Source of the DNA: Vandiemenella viatica
Taxonomy: Eukaryota > Arthropoda > Insecta > Orthoptera > Morabidae
Assembly (NCBI GenBank): GCA_031002005.1
Contig: JARYHS010013630.1
Coordinates: forward strand, 30,157,504 to 30,221,503
Direction of reading: 5' to 3'
DNA: 64,000 nt
Shown here: in pieces, positions 20,753-30,937 of the stretch
How the letters are laid out: each line of letters begins with the position of its first letter
Position numbering within the stretch: position 1 is the stretch's first letter
Program-made: the position numbers and the translations under genes
Notes under the pieces: generated by a model
What the model was told of the DNA's origin: nothing
Seen by the model: the letters and a program-made list of their open reading frames with translations, nothing else
The model's database searches: none

Positions 20753-21235
20753 ATTACATGTTGTAATTGACTAAAAAATAAGTTATAGGCGATTGAAAAG
20801 AATAAATCTTTCCTTCAAAATACTTAAATGGCCTAAGTGGAAAATATCATTATCTCGGCAATTGGCAAAGATATAAAAACGGGGAAGTTGTCTATGTGTA
20901 TATTTTTTGTGTTGATTTTATGATATTATTGTGATTACTTGCGTTAAAGTGTAGCAATACCACACGTAAGATATTCCATTCAAAATTCGTAGCCTCAAAA
21001 ACCCATCAATCCTTTCAATGCAACAAACAGACATCAAAAATTCAGTCACCGACGAAGGTAGGGAAAACCGTAAATTCCATTCATCGAAGCAGGCAGACAT
21101 TAAAAATTCATTTACCGACGAAGAGACGGAAAACATAATTACTTTTGCACATCATATTGAATTCGATCAGTCTGTAATATTTTTTGAAGCCTATTTGCCA
21201 GTCCTCTTGGGCACACGTGGAAAATATTTGTGACA
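20753..21235 (+). other. Unique interior of the long-TIR element, with a small ORF
   Basis: TATAAAAA at about 20872-20879 could be a TATA box. An ATG at 21018 opens a 71-codon frame (to 21233) with an internal direct duplication of about 66 bp: QQTDIKNSVTDEG followed by KQADIKNSFTDEE. The frame stops just before the Penelope-like element begins. It may be the surviving start of the element's own gene. I recognise no domain. Confidence 0.35.
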
Positions 21236-21236
21236 T

Positions 21237-21345
21237 GCTTTATAAAAACTTCTCGGGTTTCAAGCCGCGTCAAAATTGAGCCATCTAGCGACGTTTCGGT
21301 AGCATGCACTGCTTCCATTGTCAAGGCCCCACTTAACATTACGGA
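21237..21345 (-). repeat. Inverted PLE terminal-repeat fragment at the 5' end
   Basis: Reverse complement of the 28215-28310 region, sharing ACTTCTCGGGTTTCAAGCCG and the GACGTTTCGG block. It is bracketed by TGCTTTATAAAAA (about 21238) and TTTTTTATAAAGCA (about 21358), a 13-bp inverted repeat of unknown meaning. Confidence 0.75.
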
Positions 21346-21565
21346 AGTCTACTGATTTTTTTATAAAGCATTGCCGCCGCGAGAACGTACATAGTTATCT
21401 AACGTACCTTTACGGGGAGGATATGTCGCGCAGCGTTAAACATCTGGAGAAGATGTGCTGCAAGAAGGCCAAACTTCTAAGTTCATTGGCCTTCCTGTTA
21501 CGGTGCAGAGATACCGAAACAGTGCCACGTTTTGCCGTGGTAAATCATCCGGCAAACACTACTGC

Positions 21566-21816
21566 ACGTGGTTTGGGAGTGCAAACAAACTGAAGAATCA
21601 AGAGCATATCTTCAAATACAACTTCAGAACAGAAGAATATACGACATACTGCGTGACACCGAGCTCTGTCACTTGCTGGATGAAGCTGCTAATCTAGCGT
21701 CGCTACGCGAGAAGGAGAGATTAGTTGAATTGAAATTAGCAGAGCGTAGAGGACGCCGCGAGCAACCGGCATCAGAAGCAGAAAGAAGAACAGAAGAGGA
21801 AGAAACTCGAGAGTAA
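21566..21816 (+). pseudogene. R1-like ORF2 C-terminal tail
   Basis: The frame reads HVVWECKQTEESRAYLQIQL and then IYDILRDTELCHLLDEAANL, ending in a Glu/Arg-rich tail. It corresponds to HKLFECAPVDDQIKQYRMKL near the end of ORF2 of copy B (about 33760). The His and Cys are the last ligands of the C-terminal zinc knuckle. It is a fragment by truncation, not by mutation. Confidence 0.75.
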
Positions 21817-22315
21817 AGAACAACCCAAATGTGACCATAAGCACTGCCCATGACTAAGGCAGTGTCTGCACCAGGAAGACGGCAAAGACTCAATTCATCA
21901 CAGTGCCTCTGGAAGCCAGAGGCACCTTCTCCAGGGCTCCGGGGCCGGCCTGCTCTGATTCCAGGAGGGAACTCCTGATGTGGGAGTAGGTGGCTCCAAA
22001 CCGGAGAAGAACGAGACCACTACCTGGAACGTGAAGCTGGCTGACGACACTTTGTGGTCAGCATGTCAGCAGTCGCCCCGCTGCGTCAGTAGAGACAGCT
22101 GGCGGCCTGGATGTCGACGCAGGCCAGCAGTGGTAAAAGAAGGACACATACAAATAGACAGTTTATTAATTAGAAGTACGAAAATACAAAGACAATTGTT
22201 GATTTTTGTATGAATTAGTATGTTGGTAGAGTAATTAGTATAATAATTGGTATATTGATCAGTATTGCTACAGTAATTAGTAGAATAATTGGTATATTAA
22301 CCAGTATATCAATTA

Positions 22316-23604
22316 TCTATATATTAATACGCTAAGCGAAAACTTTGGAAACATTTTTCAAAATATTGCGCGCACGGAGAAGTGTGAGATTTGGCATAGT
22401 TAAAGTTTATATGGGGAAGAAGTGCATAAAGCCAAAATTTACATATAATATGTGTTAAAAATACATTAAATTAAATAAAATAAATCATTCGTTGTATACA
22501 TTCAATTGTTTTTAAGAGGCAACGACACGTAGGGATGTCTGTAATCTTTGGTCAACAGTAAAAAAAAAAAAATAATAATTTATAAGCATAGTTAAAACAT
22601 GTTACAGATACATTATTAAATGAAAAATAAATTCGGGAACGTGTGTGTGAGTGAAATCGGATCGGAGCCAACTATGTGACGTATATTTCCAGCATTGAGA
22701 TACTCTGTGGTCTTTGGTGAAACCAAAGAGTCGAGCTTAATCTCTGAATTTACATAGAAGCAACATTTCGAAACGGAGAATATTCGGAATTCATTAAATC
22801 GTGATTTAGATATACGATGTTACAATGATGCAGATCAAATTGATGTAGCTGTAATATGATGGTGAGCGACCATTTGAACGAAATCTGGTGTTAAAAAAAA
22901 AGTTAGTACATGAATGGCAGCAAAGTCATTATATACTGAGTTTAGCATCACATCGGAACCTACAAATACTGTCCTGTCGGTCTGAAATTTGGTACACACA
23001 TTCCTTAGGCGATAATATTTGATTTAAAGTGTATATCGTAAGCTTCGAATATGTTGAAATGAGGAAAAATGTGGGTAGATGCATACATGTTATTACGCAA
23101 GAAATACACGTTCATAGCTGTTGACATTTATTCCGCGTGTTTTTAAGTCTTCATTATGGATAAAAACTGCTTTCCACATGCAAATAGAAAATCATGTAAC
23201 AGTTACGATTTCTCAGTGCGGGCTGACATATTGTTTTTCAGTGCTAAGATATATTGCATGGCGTCTACCGTAACTAATAGCAGTTGTGGTTAGGTTGAAA
23301 TGCAGCCTGGACCTTAAAATTAAGAGTAAGAAACACACAGAAATAATATCGACAAGTAATAACGTGTATTTCTTGCTTAATAACATGCGTGCATCTACCC
23401 ACATTTGAAGTGATTTTTCCTCATTTTCACGCATTCGAAGCTTACGTTGGAATGTATGTACTAAACTTGATACCGATAGGACAATTTTTCAAACGCAATA
23501 GAACAAATTCAAAAAACTATTTGCAATAATTATTACTCTGTTACAAAAAGTACTAATTAACTTAATGAATTATGGTCGAATTTCGACCACTGGGCGATCT
23601 CTAG
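22316..23604 (+). mobile_element. Non-autonomous Helitron, 1.29 kb
   Basis: The 5' end TCTATATATTAATACG follows an A, and the 3' end CTAG (23601-23604) precedes a T, matching insertion between A and T without duplication. A hairpin with a 6-bp stem (GGTCGA, ATT, TCGACC) lies at about 23573-23587, about 12 bp before CTAG, as Helitron 3' ends require. There is no Rep/helicase coding. Two long inverted arms occur inside, at about 22962-23160 and 23320-23495. Confidence 0.8.
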
Positions 23605-24841
23605 TTATAATAATTAGCAGATTAACTATTAGAATACTTAAATCCATTAAATCCTTAAGAATAATTATCCAGATATATATATATATTCAAGTAAATTGTT
23701 TTAAGTATAAAAATTGTAGAAACTAAGGGCCTACTTTAGGTAACAAGGTAGTAGGCTATGTAAAATCAGGAAATAAAAAATAATAATAATAAAAAAAAAT
23801 ACACTACTGCCATTAAGATTCTACGCCGCACCAGTCTTGCAATTGTGAGGGAGAGGATTCATCAAACTCGCCGTGATCTTGCTAAAAATGCTACAGAATT
23901 GATGGGATGTCATTTGCAACTAGTTGCTGCCCTCTCGCCGATGGATTGGGAATGGGTCGATAACTTCACCACAGGACAGCAAAACTCAACATTGAGGACG
24001 GCTACACGCAAGCAGTGTTGCAAATTCAAGCGCCTGTCACGGGATTCGCACGACGCTCATCCAACGGAAGACAGACGAACCGTAATTAACCTGTCGGGGA
24101 AGGAAATTGACGAAGGTGCTATCTCAGCCCTGAAGAAAGGATTAAACTTCACACCGGCTCCACGTTCCGTACCTATCATGGGTATCATCAGCGGAGTGGA
24201 ACAAGCAGTGCGGAATATTCCAACAGACGCAGCAGAAGAGGTTCTCAGGGAAACGACGCGCATCCTGACGAGGGCAAAACCAACTAAGCCCAATATGACT
24301 AGAGCTGAACGAGACGGCTTACGTGTTTTACGCGAAGACTTCGAATTAATGGTTTTACCAGCTTACAAAGGAAATTCGAGCTGACTTCTATATGGAACAT
24401 TTTGAGCATATAGCTCTTGACACGACTCCTTTAAAGCCTAAATGTTTCTACAGGTTTGTTGACGATACGTTTCTCGTGTGGTCTCATGGAATTCCGGCAT
24501 TATATGAATTCGTGGACCATCTTAATGGGATTCATCCAAATATCAAATTCACGATAGAAATCGAAAGGAATGGATCACTTCCGTTATTAGATGTTCTAGT
24601 GCGTTGGAAGCTTAAAGCCCCGTTTAGACGGTGCGAGTTGACTGGAACGACAGTGGGAAGGGGGGTCGGTGGTGGGGGTAAGAGAGTAGACTAGCATGCT
24701 AGTAACAATTTGAAGACAGTACACTGTCGACTCTCAGGAGAGTTCTCTACTACATTGTGATCTTGTTGGAAAATTAGTATGTCCGCATGACAGGAAGGAA
24801 TTGATATTGTAGCTGATATGTTAATTATAAGTTTGAATGCT

Positions 24842-26743
24842 ATGAAGAAAAATAAAAGAAAACGACGAAATTGGGTAAGGGAATGGATTTCAAAAAGAAA
24901 TGTTTTAGGTGCTTCGGCGACGTTTTTGAATGAAGTTGCAGTTGAAGATGTAGAAAGTTACAGAAATCATTTAAGACTGACTGTTTCTCAATTTGAAGAG
25001 CTTCTGTCAAATATTTCTATCAGTATTAAAAAAGATGACACCATTATGAGGCAAGCTCTAACACCCCGGATAAAACTGGAATAACACTGAGATATTTAGC
25101 CACAGGTGACTCCTATAGTACCCTGGAACATTTTTATCGTGTGCCGAAATGTACGATTTCAACATTTATTCCAGCTGTTTTAAAAGCTATTTATGATAGT
25201 TTGAAAGGACATATGGAGGTAAGTTTCTTTTTTTAAAATTGAGTTTACATCAATTACAACTTCTAAAAATTTATTTTAATTCTTAAATATGTACATAAAT
25301 GAAGTATAAGAAGATATAAGAAAGGTCAATAAGTTTCAATTCTCCAATACTATTTATTGCAGTATTTAGAATTCCGTAGCTTTGTTGCGGTGATGACCCC
25401 GGCGATTGTTTATTTGTAAAACCTTTAGCAATAATGCACTCATTATTGCTTTCACTACACGATGTTGTTTGTCCAGAGGACGTAGATAGTAAAGAAATCT
25501 CCATTTCTTTAGAAGCCTTTTGAGATCTGTAATAATGAATTCGTTTTTCTGTTATCATCATCATTATGTCACTTTGCAGTTCTAGAGATAGCTCTAGTGG
25601 GAGTTCTCTCAACTGGCTGGCAATATTAGCCCCAAAATGATCAAATTCATCATTATTTTTTACTATTTTTTTCCAGCTTTTCTATTGCTGATGATATGTA
25701 GGAGGAGGATTATTTACTTTCATTTTTTTTAATTTCTTCTGATTTTCCTTCCTGGGAACTGAAAAATTATAGCCAAATTCATCAATTGTATGCTCATCAA
25801 TATTTTGAGTTTGGCTGCTGTTTGTGTCAGCTGTTAGTTGCAGTTCCTCATTGTTATCGTCAACCCATAAAAAATAAAAATAAACTTATAATAACAATAG
25901 TAAAGAAAAAGTCGGCAGTTACAATAATTGACCTTTACTTTGCTGTTTTAGATTCCGACTACAGCGCAAGAATGGAAGAATATTGCTGATGGATTTAATG
26001 ATAAGTGGAATTTTCCCAATTGTTGTGGTGCTATGGATGGGAAACACGTCAATATTGTATGCCCCAAAAACAGTCATACTGACTTCTACAATTACAAAGG
26101 CTATTTCAGCATAATTCTCTTCGCTCTCGTGGACAGCAGATACATATTTATTTATATTGATGTTGGTTCAAATGGTAGGGTAAATGATAGCACAGTGTTT
26201 CGAAATTCGTCATCGAAAATATCAATAGAGAACGGAGCATTGCAGTTTCCTTCATGGGGAGTGATAGTAGCTGATGACGCATTTCCTTTAAAATCATACA
26301 TTATAAATCATTTTCTAGCCATGGTGCTCTATCTGCACAAGAAAAAATTTTCAACTATAGGCTTTCACTGGCAAGACGGATCGTGGAAAATGCTTTTGGG
26401 AGTTTAGCTATGCGTTTTAGAATTTACAGAACACCCATTCAGCTCTCTCCTGAGAAAGTGGATCTTGTTGTAAAAGCTACTTGTGCACTTCATAACTGGT
26501 TACTAAATATTTCATCAACCACATACATTTCTTCAGTGGCTGACAAGGAATTGGAAAATGGGAACGTTTTACAAGGTGCCTGGAGACAGGCAGATATTAG
26601 TTTGGGCTTAACAGAATCTCACCTTAAACATGGAAGTAATAATTTCTCTCAGTCGGCTGAAACGAAAAGACGGAAGTACATGGAATACTTCAATACAAAA
26701 GGTGCTGTACCGTGGCAATGGGCATGTATTCGGCCATCAATGT
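24842..26743 (+). pseudogene. PIF/Harbinger transposase (HARBI1-like), one intron, two frameshifts
   Basis: Cuts and inserts the element at TWA sites with its MADF partner. Exon 1 (from ATG 24842, MKKNKRKRRNWVREWISKRN) contains the typical N-terminal region and LRYLATGDSYSTLEHFYRVP after a frameshift near 25080. A GTAAGT donor at 25219 and an acceptor TTTTAG ending at 25951 bound a 733-bp intron; the joint reads GHME/IPTTAQEWKNIA in frame. Exon 2 shows GAMDGKHVNI (first Asp, about 26033), SNGRVNDSTVF and VADDAFPL (second Asp, about 26273), and after a second frameshift near 26313, ARRIVENAFGSLAMRFRIY, with the catalytic Glu. It ends with the ALHNWLL segment. Both lesions are small, so the gene died recently. 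It is not the host HARBI1 gene, because it lies within its own inverted ends. Confidence 0.92.
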
Positions 26744-27153
26744 AATGTTAATTGTTATTTAAATGAAACAAACATAATGTGATTTAACAAATTTGATGAT
26801 GTTTTTCTTGTTGAAATCACATTCCTCAAAAATCTATCTGCAACTTCAAACCAAATTAAAGTTGATCTGTATACTTCGTCCGTTGAAGACCCAGATAACT
26901 TGGACGATTTAATTTTGTTTACTTCCTGTATATAAGTGCTTCTTAAATTTTTTATTTTGTTGTTTACCTCCATCTCACCCACTTCTGGTTTATTTAGTAA
27001 TAACACAATTCTTTTGAGAGCAGCATCTCTAAAATCTTTGTTTTTGTAGTTTTTAATCTTAAAGTTCCACAGAATTTCTTCATTTTCGTACAATTCTAAA
27101 AATTTTAACGTCTCCGCTTCACTCCACTTACACGTCTTGCCAGTTGTCGCCAT
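25283..27153 (-). pseudogene. MADF-domain accessory protein of Harbinger, two exons
   Basis: Exon 1 on the minus strand (27153 to about 26795) encodes MATTGKTCKWSEAETLKFLE, then ENEEILWNFKIKNYKNKD and VNNKIKNLRSTYIQEVNKIK, a MADF (Myb/SANT-like) DNA-binding domain that would bring the transposase to the element ends and the nucleus. The C-terminal exon (about 25870-25283) encodes DEFDHFGANIASQLRELPLE, the BESS-like tail common in these partners, after a stop/frame change near 25690. The putative intron contains the second transposase exon; splice signals on this strand are not clear. Confidence 0.75.
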
Positions 27154-27325
27154 CTTGCTTCCTCAACTCGCACGCCAAAAGTTGGTAGTGAACCGAGTCC
27201 ACTATCCTCAGTCAACTGTCTGTCTTGTACCTGTTTACACGAGGAGAGTGGACTATCCAGTGCTGCGCGCGCAGCAAGACAGTACACTCGTTCCAGTCAA
27301 CTCGCACCGTGTAAACGGGGCTTAA

Positions 27326-28190
27326 TGGAAGGTTAGGGCACAACGTTTACAAAAAACCTACACACACCGATCGCTATCTTAGTGCTCAAAGTTTTCACCA
27401 TCCTTCTCAGAAACTAGGAGTTCTCAATACTCTTGTCCATAGGGCAAAGGTGGTGTCCGACAATGAAAATTTAAAGTAGGAACTGCAACACCTGGAACGT
27501 GTATTTCGTGTCAATGGTTATACCACTAAAGAAATCCGACGTGCAACCATCGGAAGAAACAACAGAACCAAGACAGATCAGAGAGATCAAGACAAGCCGC
27601 GTGCCTTTCTACCTTTCTGTGGAGCAGTGACATCTAAAATAGCAAGGTTACTCAACAAACAGGGCATCCGTTCGATTTTTCGACCTCCACCAAAAATTGG
27701 AGAGCTGTTGTGAACTCCGAAGGATTGTCTCAATCTTCGGGCTCCTGGAGTGTACAAAATTTCATGTGAATGCGGCACTTCTTACATAGGGCAAACCTTA
27801 AGGACAATTAATGAAAGACGCAAAGAACACATCAGACATTTTAAACTTGGACAAAAAGAAAAATCTGCCTTAGCCGAACACGCCATTGACAACGGACACG
27901 TGCCATGCTTCGACAAAAGGACACGGCTTTGTTACGCAAATAACTTTTGGGACAGTGTCGTGAAGGAGGCTATTGAAATTAGGATTAGAAATAATGTTAT
28001 TAATCATGATCAAGGCCTCAATTTAAGCCAAGCTTGGAAGCCAGTAATTGGATTATTACAAACGAGACGGAATCGAGCCATATTAGGGCATAGGAGTGAT
28101 CCGATCGTGACGTCACCAAGCGAGCAGGGTCCAACTAGACCGCCCCTCCACGCGCTTGCCCCTCCACTCCCGGCTACTGGCGCTATATAA
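27326..28190 (+). pseudogene. PLE RT C-terminus and GIY-YIG endonuclease
   Basis: After the Harbinger insertion the PLE frame resumes with VYKKPTHTDRYL (27340-27375), passes a TAG at about 27477 and a TGA at about 27710, then enters a GIY-YIG nuclease. GVYKISCECGTSYIGQT (27748-27795) carries the GIY-type start and the YIG motif, preceded by a CxC zinc-binding pair; NERRKEHIRHF (about 27812) carries the catalytic Arg, and ALAEHAIDNGH (27868-27900) the conserved His and Glu. In PLEs this domain nicks the target for primed reverse transcription. From 27712 to 28190 the frame is uninterrupted, so the nuclease part looks well preserved. Confidence 0.9.
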
Positions 28191-28199
28191 AAGACTACC

Positions 28200-28322
28200 G
28201 TGCGGCAGACTTCAGTAATGTTAATCGGGGGCTTGACAATGGAAGCAGTGCAAGCTTCCGAAACGTCGCCAGACGACTCAATTTTGACGCGGCTTGAAAC
28301 CCGAGAAGTTGCAACAAGTCAA
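28200..28322 (+). repeat. PLE 3' terminal repeat with hammerhead-like fold
   Basis: The segment TTGACAATGGAAGCAGTGCA and its surroundings recur in inverted orientation at 21237-21345 at the 5' side of the same element. GGAAGC (28241-28246) pairs with GCTTCC (28254-28259), followed by GAAA (28260-28263) and a second stem, CGTC (28264-28267) with GACG (28272-28275). This is the layout of a hammerhead ribozyme, but the CUGANGA core is degenerate and the cleavage-site UH is not obvious. Confidence 0.6.
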
Positions 28323-29189
28323 GCTGGCTCCATACTCTCTAGGTGTGGAAACTAAAATTTTCGTTTTGAAAACACGTAATTTTGGCAAGGGATTACACTA
28401 CCATAAGTGATTCTTAGATTTTTCTACGAAAAATGACATCGCACGAACGCTGTGTTGGACGTCTAGTTCCCTTGTCGATTACTATAGGCCGCCAGCCAGA
28501 CACCAAGCTATGACAGAAATAACGGGCCTGCTTTAATAATGGTGGATGAATAATGTGCTTCCTTGGCAAACACACATCAGCCCATCTGTTTCGTACTGTA
28601 ATGGAGCTATTTCGTAACCTGTATTGCTTGGCGGGAAGTCCAGACTCGCGGGCGAACAATAGCCACTCACTCGAGGAGTTTCGCATACATCGACGGGGAT
28701 ACCGAAATATTTCTCTACTCCCAAAGTATACGTCTCTTTAAATTAAGTGTGCCGAAATACGCAATAGCAAAAAATTGTGCGTTTCAGATCAAAACTGTGT
28801 GAACAATAAGTTATTATTATATTTTGTGTGAGCGCACGGTGTGCTTAGTATTTTTCGGGACAGACGTTTCCGGTGCGAACTCGCCGATTGTGAGAGTGCC
28901 GTGATCTTTAAGCAAATTAAGTGAAAAGTGAGTAAACTGTGAAGATTAACCCGTTGTTAAGAGTGGAGCTACACGGTGCGACGAGGGACAACGACCTCGT
29001 CCGCCATGTCACAACGTCATACCGCCCGCGCCGGCGTCAGCAGGCCTGTCCAGCTGTCTTCGCTGCCGATTCAGCACCTCTACAACTGCGTGAGTACATC
29101 GCATCCGCACACGGCCGCATCCTCTATAAATCCAGTCCACAGTTCACTGTCAAGCAAATGTAACATTTAAACTTTTCTCAGATCCCCAC

Positions 29190-30937
29190 GTGTCAAAAGC
29201 CATGTCTGCAGATAGGTATTCAAATGAATCCCGCGGTGATTCAGCAATGGATACATCGGGCAGATTGGAAGATCTAATTGTAGCCATGGACATTGAAAAA
29301 CGGTTCAAAGAGCTTTCACTTTATATCGATAAGGAACTTCCAAATCAGAAAATGATGCACATAAAAATGGCTGCCTTAAAGGAAAAGATAGCCCAATGGG
29401 CACTGGCTCAGGCAATGCTAAACGGTAGAATGACACAACTGCAAATCGATAATGAAAGGCTGCGAAAGGAAAATAATGTAGTGATCTCAAAACCTGGAAA
29501 ATCATATGCCCAAGCGCAAGCGGCTTCTAGCACTACCATACTCACAAAAACAAAGGCGCAGATTGAGAGTGCTCTAAAGAACCAGACGGGCACTGTATTT
29601 ATTTCATCAAAAAACCAGAAAGGAGAAAGGGAGATTCAAAAGAAATTTACAGAATTTCTAGACCCTAAAAAATATCAAATAAGGATCAAAAGTATGAGGA
29701 CCACAGCAAAAATGTTAATTGTGGAAACGGAGTCAAGTGAGGACACTAAAAAGATAATGGAAAATGCAAAGCTACAAGAGGAACTTAAATGTGAGCCACC
29801 TAAGAAAAGGCGTCCGTTAATAATATTATACGATATACCGATTGGAATGAAATAGGAGGAAATACGAGACTGTGTTTATTACCAAAATCTTGAGGCAACA
29901 GTCAGTAAAGCTGACTACGAGAAAGGATTCGTCTTAAAATTCAGAACTGGCCCTGAAGGAAAAGCCACTGTTCATCATGTCGCGGAAGTAGATCCACAGC
30001 TAAGAAAAATTATTATTGCCAAACAGCGGTTATATTTGGGCTTCCAGTCAATAGCCATTAAAAACTTCCTAGTAGTACCTAAGTGCATTAAATGTTACGG
30101 TCTAGGACACATTAGCAAGCACTGCAACAAAGACAAGTCCACATGCTCTCATTGTGGTGAAGAGGATCATAATATCTGAATGTGATAATAAAGGACAACC
30201 TCCCATCTGCGTGACTTGTATGAAGCGAGAGAAAAAGGTAAATTGTTCATCAAAGAACGACTGTCTCACATACCAGATGTTGCTTCAAAGAACCATAAAT
30301 AAAATAGATTATGGACAATAAGACCGTAACAGATCTAGTTATCAACAAAATTCGAGATTCAAGCGATAATTCAGAGAGGATTTCTACATCTGGTATCAAA
30401 GGAAATAAGCGCAAGCCTCCAAGTAGAAGACTAAGAGATATGCTGAGGGCATGGGAATACTGGAAAAAGAAAGGACTGAAAGAAGATATAAGAGTTGATG
30501 CTAGCACCCATTCCGATGGAATTGGGGATGCAATAACTAAACAACAATCGACACAGAACATTAACACGAATGTATCAAAAAAATGCAACCCTATAGAAGT
30601 TTATAAAAAATGCGAAAAGGCAATGCGACTTGCAAGACTAGAGGAAATGTCACTACTTACAATAGCACTAAGGCACTTAATTAGAACGGGACACAGCAAA
30701 GGCAGGTCCATAACATTTCCAGTTCCGGAAGCCATAGATAGGATACAATTAAAAGCAGCAAATCTTCCCACAAGTCCAGTTCATCTTATGGAGATCGTTT
30801 TAGAAGTGTTCGACAGAAGAGGAGAAGAATTTGACTTTGAAGATTTGTACAGACAACTAGTGATAACACATGGCCGCATTGCTATTGACTATAGGCAACA
30901 ATGGCCTAAGAATCACATACATACACACCACCCATGA
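29190..30937 (+). pseudogene. R1-like ORF1 (gag-like, CCHC knuckles)
   Basis: ORF1 protein binds element RNA and packages it. The start at 29190 opens a 221-codon N-terminal part with a Lys/Glu-rich, coiled-coil-like region (about residues 35-85). After a TAG at about 29853 the same frame continues with EEIRDCVYYQNLEAT and the knuckles CIKCYGLGHISKHC (about 30088-30130) and CSHCGEEDHNI, interrupted by a TGA, then CVTCMKREKKVNC in another frame. The C-terminal part (30311-30937) includes PTSPVHLMEIVLEVFDRRGE, also present in copy A. The stop at 30937 overlaps the ORF2 start as ATGA. Confidence 0.85.
30934..30937 (+). promoter_or_regulatory. ATGA overlap of ORF1 stop and ORF2 start
   Basis: The ORF1 stop TGA (30935-30937) overlaps an ATG (30934-30936) that opens the frame leading into VNVAQLNGRR, the start of ORF2. 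Such overlaps allow ORF2 translation by termination and reinitiation in some LINEs. The use of this ATG is inferred from position and frame only. Confidence 0.6.

Larger units (their letters stand above)
21566..23800 (+). mobile_element. 5'-truncated R1-like LINE inside the PLE
   Basis: It is flanked by an exact 10-bp duplication ACACTACTGC (21556-21565 and 23801-23810) and ends in an A-rich tail with TAA repeats (23772-23799). It starts within the ORF2 C-terminus, so it is a typical 5'-truncated copy. After the stop at 21816 comes a GC-rich 3' region to about 22150, then AT-rich sequence interrupted by a Helitron (22316-23604). Confidence 0.85.
21351..24615 (+). pseudogene. PLE N-terminal domain and reverse transcriptase, with deletion
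   Basis: Joined over the LINE insertion, the protein starts with the PLE-specific N-terminal region (HLEKMCCKKAKLLSSLAFL, 21435-21495) and continues at 23811 with RERIHQTRRDLAKNATEL, KGLNFTPAPRSVP (about 24150) and RADxxGLRVLREDFELMVLP (to 24365). Then a deletion removes most of the RT fingers and the first catalytic Asp: the sequence jumps from KGN at about 24380 to DFYMEHFEHIALDT at 24387 with a frame change. The YRFVDDTF box (about 24452-24475) and LPLLDVLV (24585) follow. The missing segment makes it incapable of reverse transcription by itself. Confidence 0.88.
24616..27322. mobile_element. PIF/Harbinger transposon, 2.7 kb, nearly full-length
   Basis: Inverted ends AGCCCCGTTTAGACGGTGCG and, from the right, AGCCCCGTTTACACGGTGCG continue as GAGTTGACTGGAACGA on both sides, giving about 36 bp. 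TAA duplicates lie at 24613-24615 and 27323-27325. The element carries both genes expected of Harbinger: a DDE transposase on the plus strand and a MADF protein on the minus strand, interleaved with each other. It sits in the RT gene of the PLE. Confidence 0.95.
21236..28322 (+). mobile_element. Penelope-like element (PLE), internally deleted, split by two insertions
   Basis: Order on the plus strand: an inverted fragment of the terminal repeat (21237-21345), the conserved N-terminal region (21351-21555), a LINE insertion (21566-23800), the region up to the RT (23811-24390), an internal deletion, the RT palm with YRFVDDTF (24392-24615), a Harbinger insertion (24616-27322), the rest of the RT and a GIY-YIG endonuclease (27326-28190), then the 3' terminal repeat (28200-28322). 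Excising both insertions with one copy of each duplication restores one continuous frame across the junctions, reading HPANTTAIKILRRTSLAIVR at the first and RWKLNGRLGHNVYKKPTHTD at the second. The inverted 5' repeat fragment is characteristic of Penelope elements. Confidence 0.9.

Noticed and set aside
22140..22320. Retrotransposon LTR
   Set aside because: No TG/CA ends, no primer-binding site and no gag-pol of an LTR element; the sequence is the AT-rich 3' region of a LINE.
26033..26743. Host HARBI1 gene
   Set aside because: The sequence lies between 36-bp inverted ends with TAA duplicates and carries two frameshifts; it is the element's own transposase.
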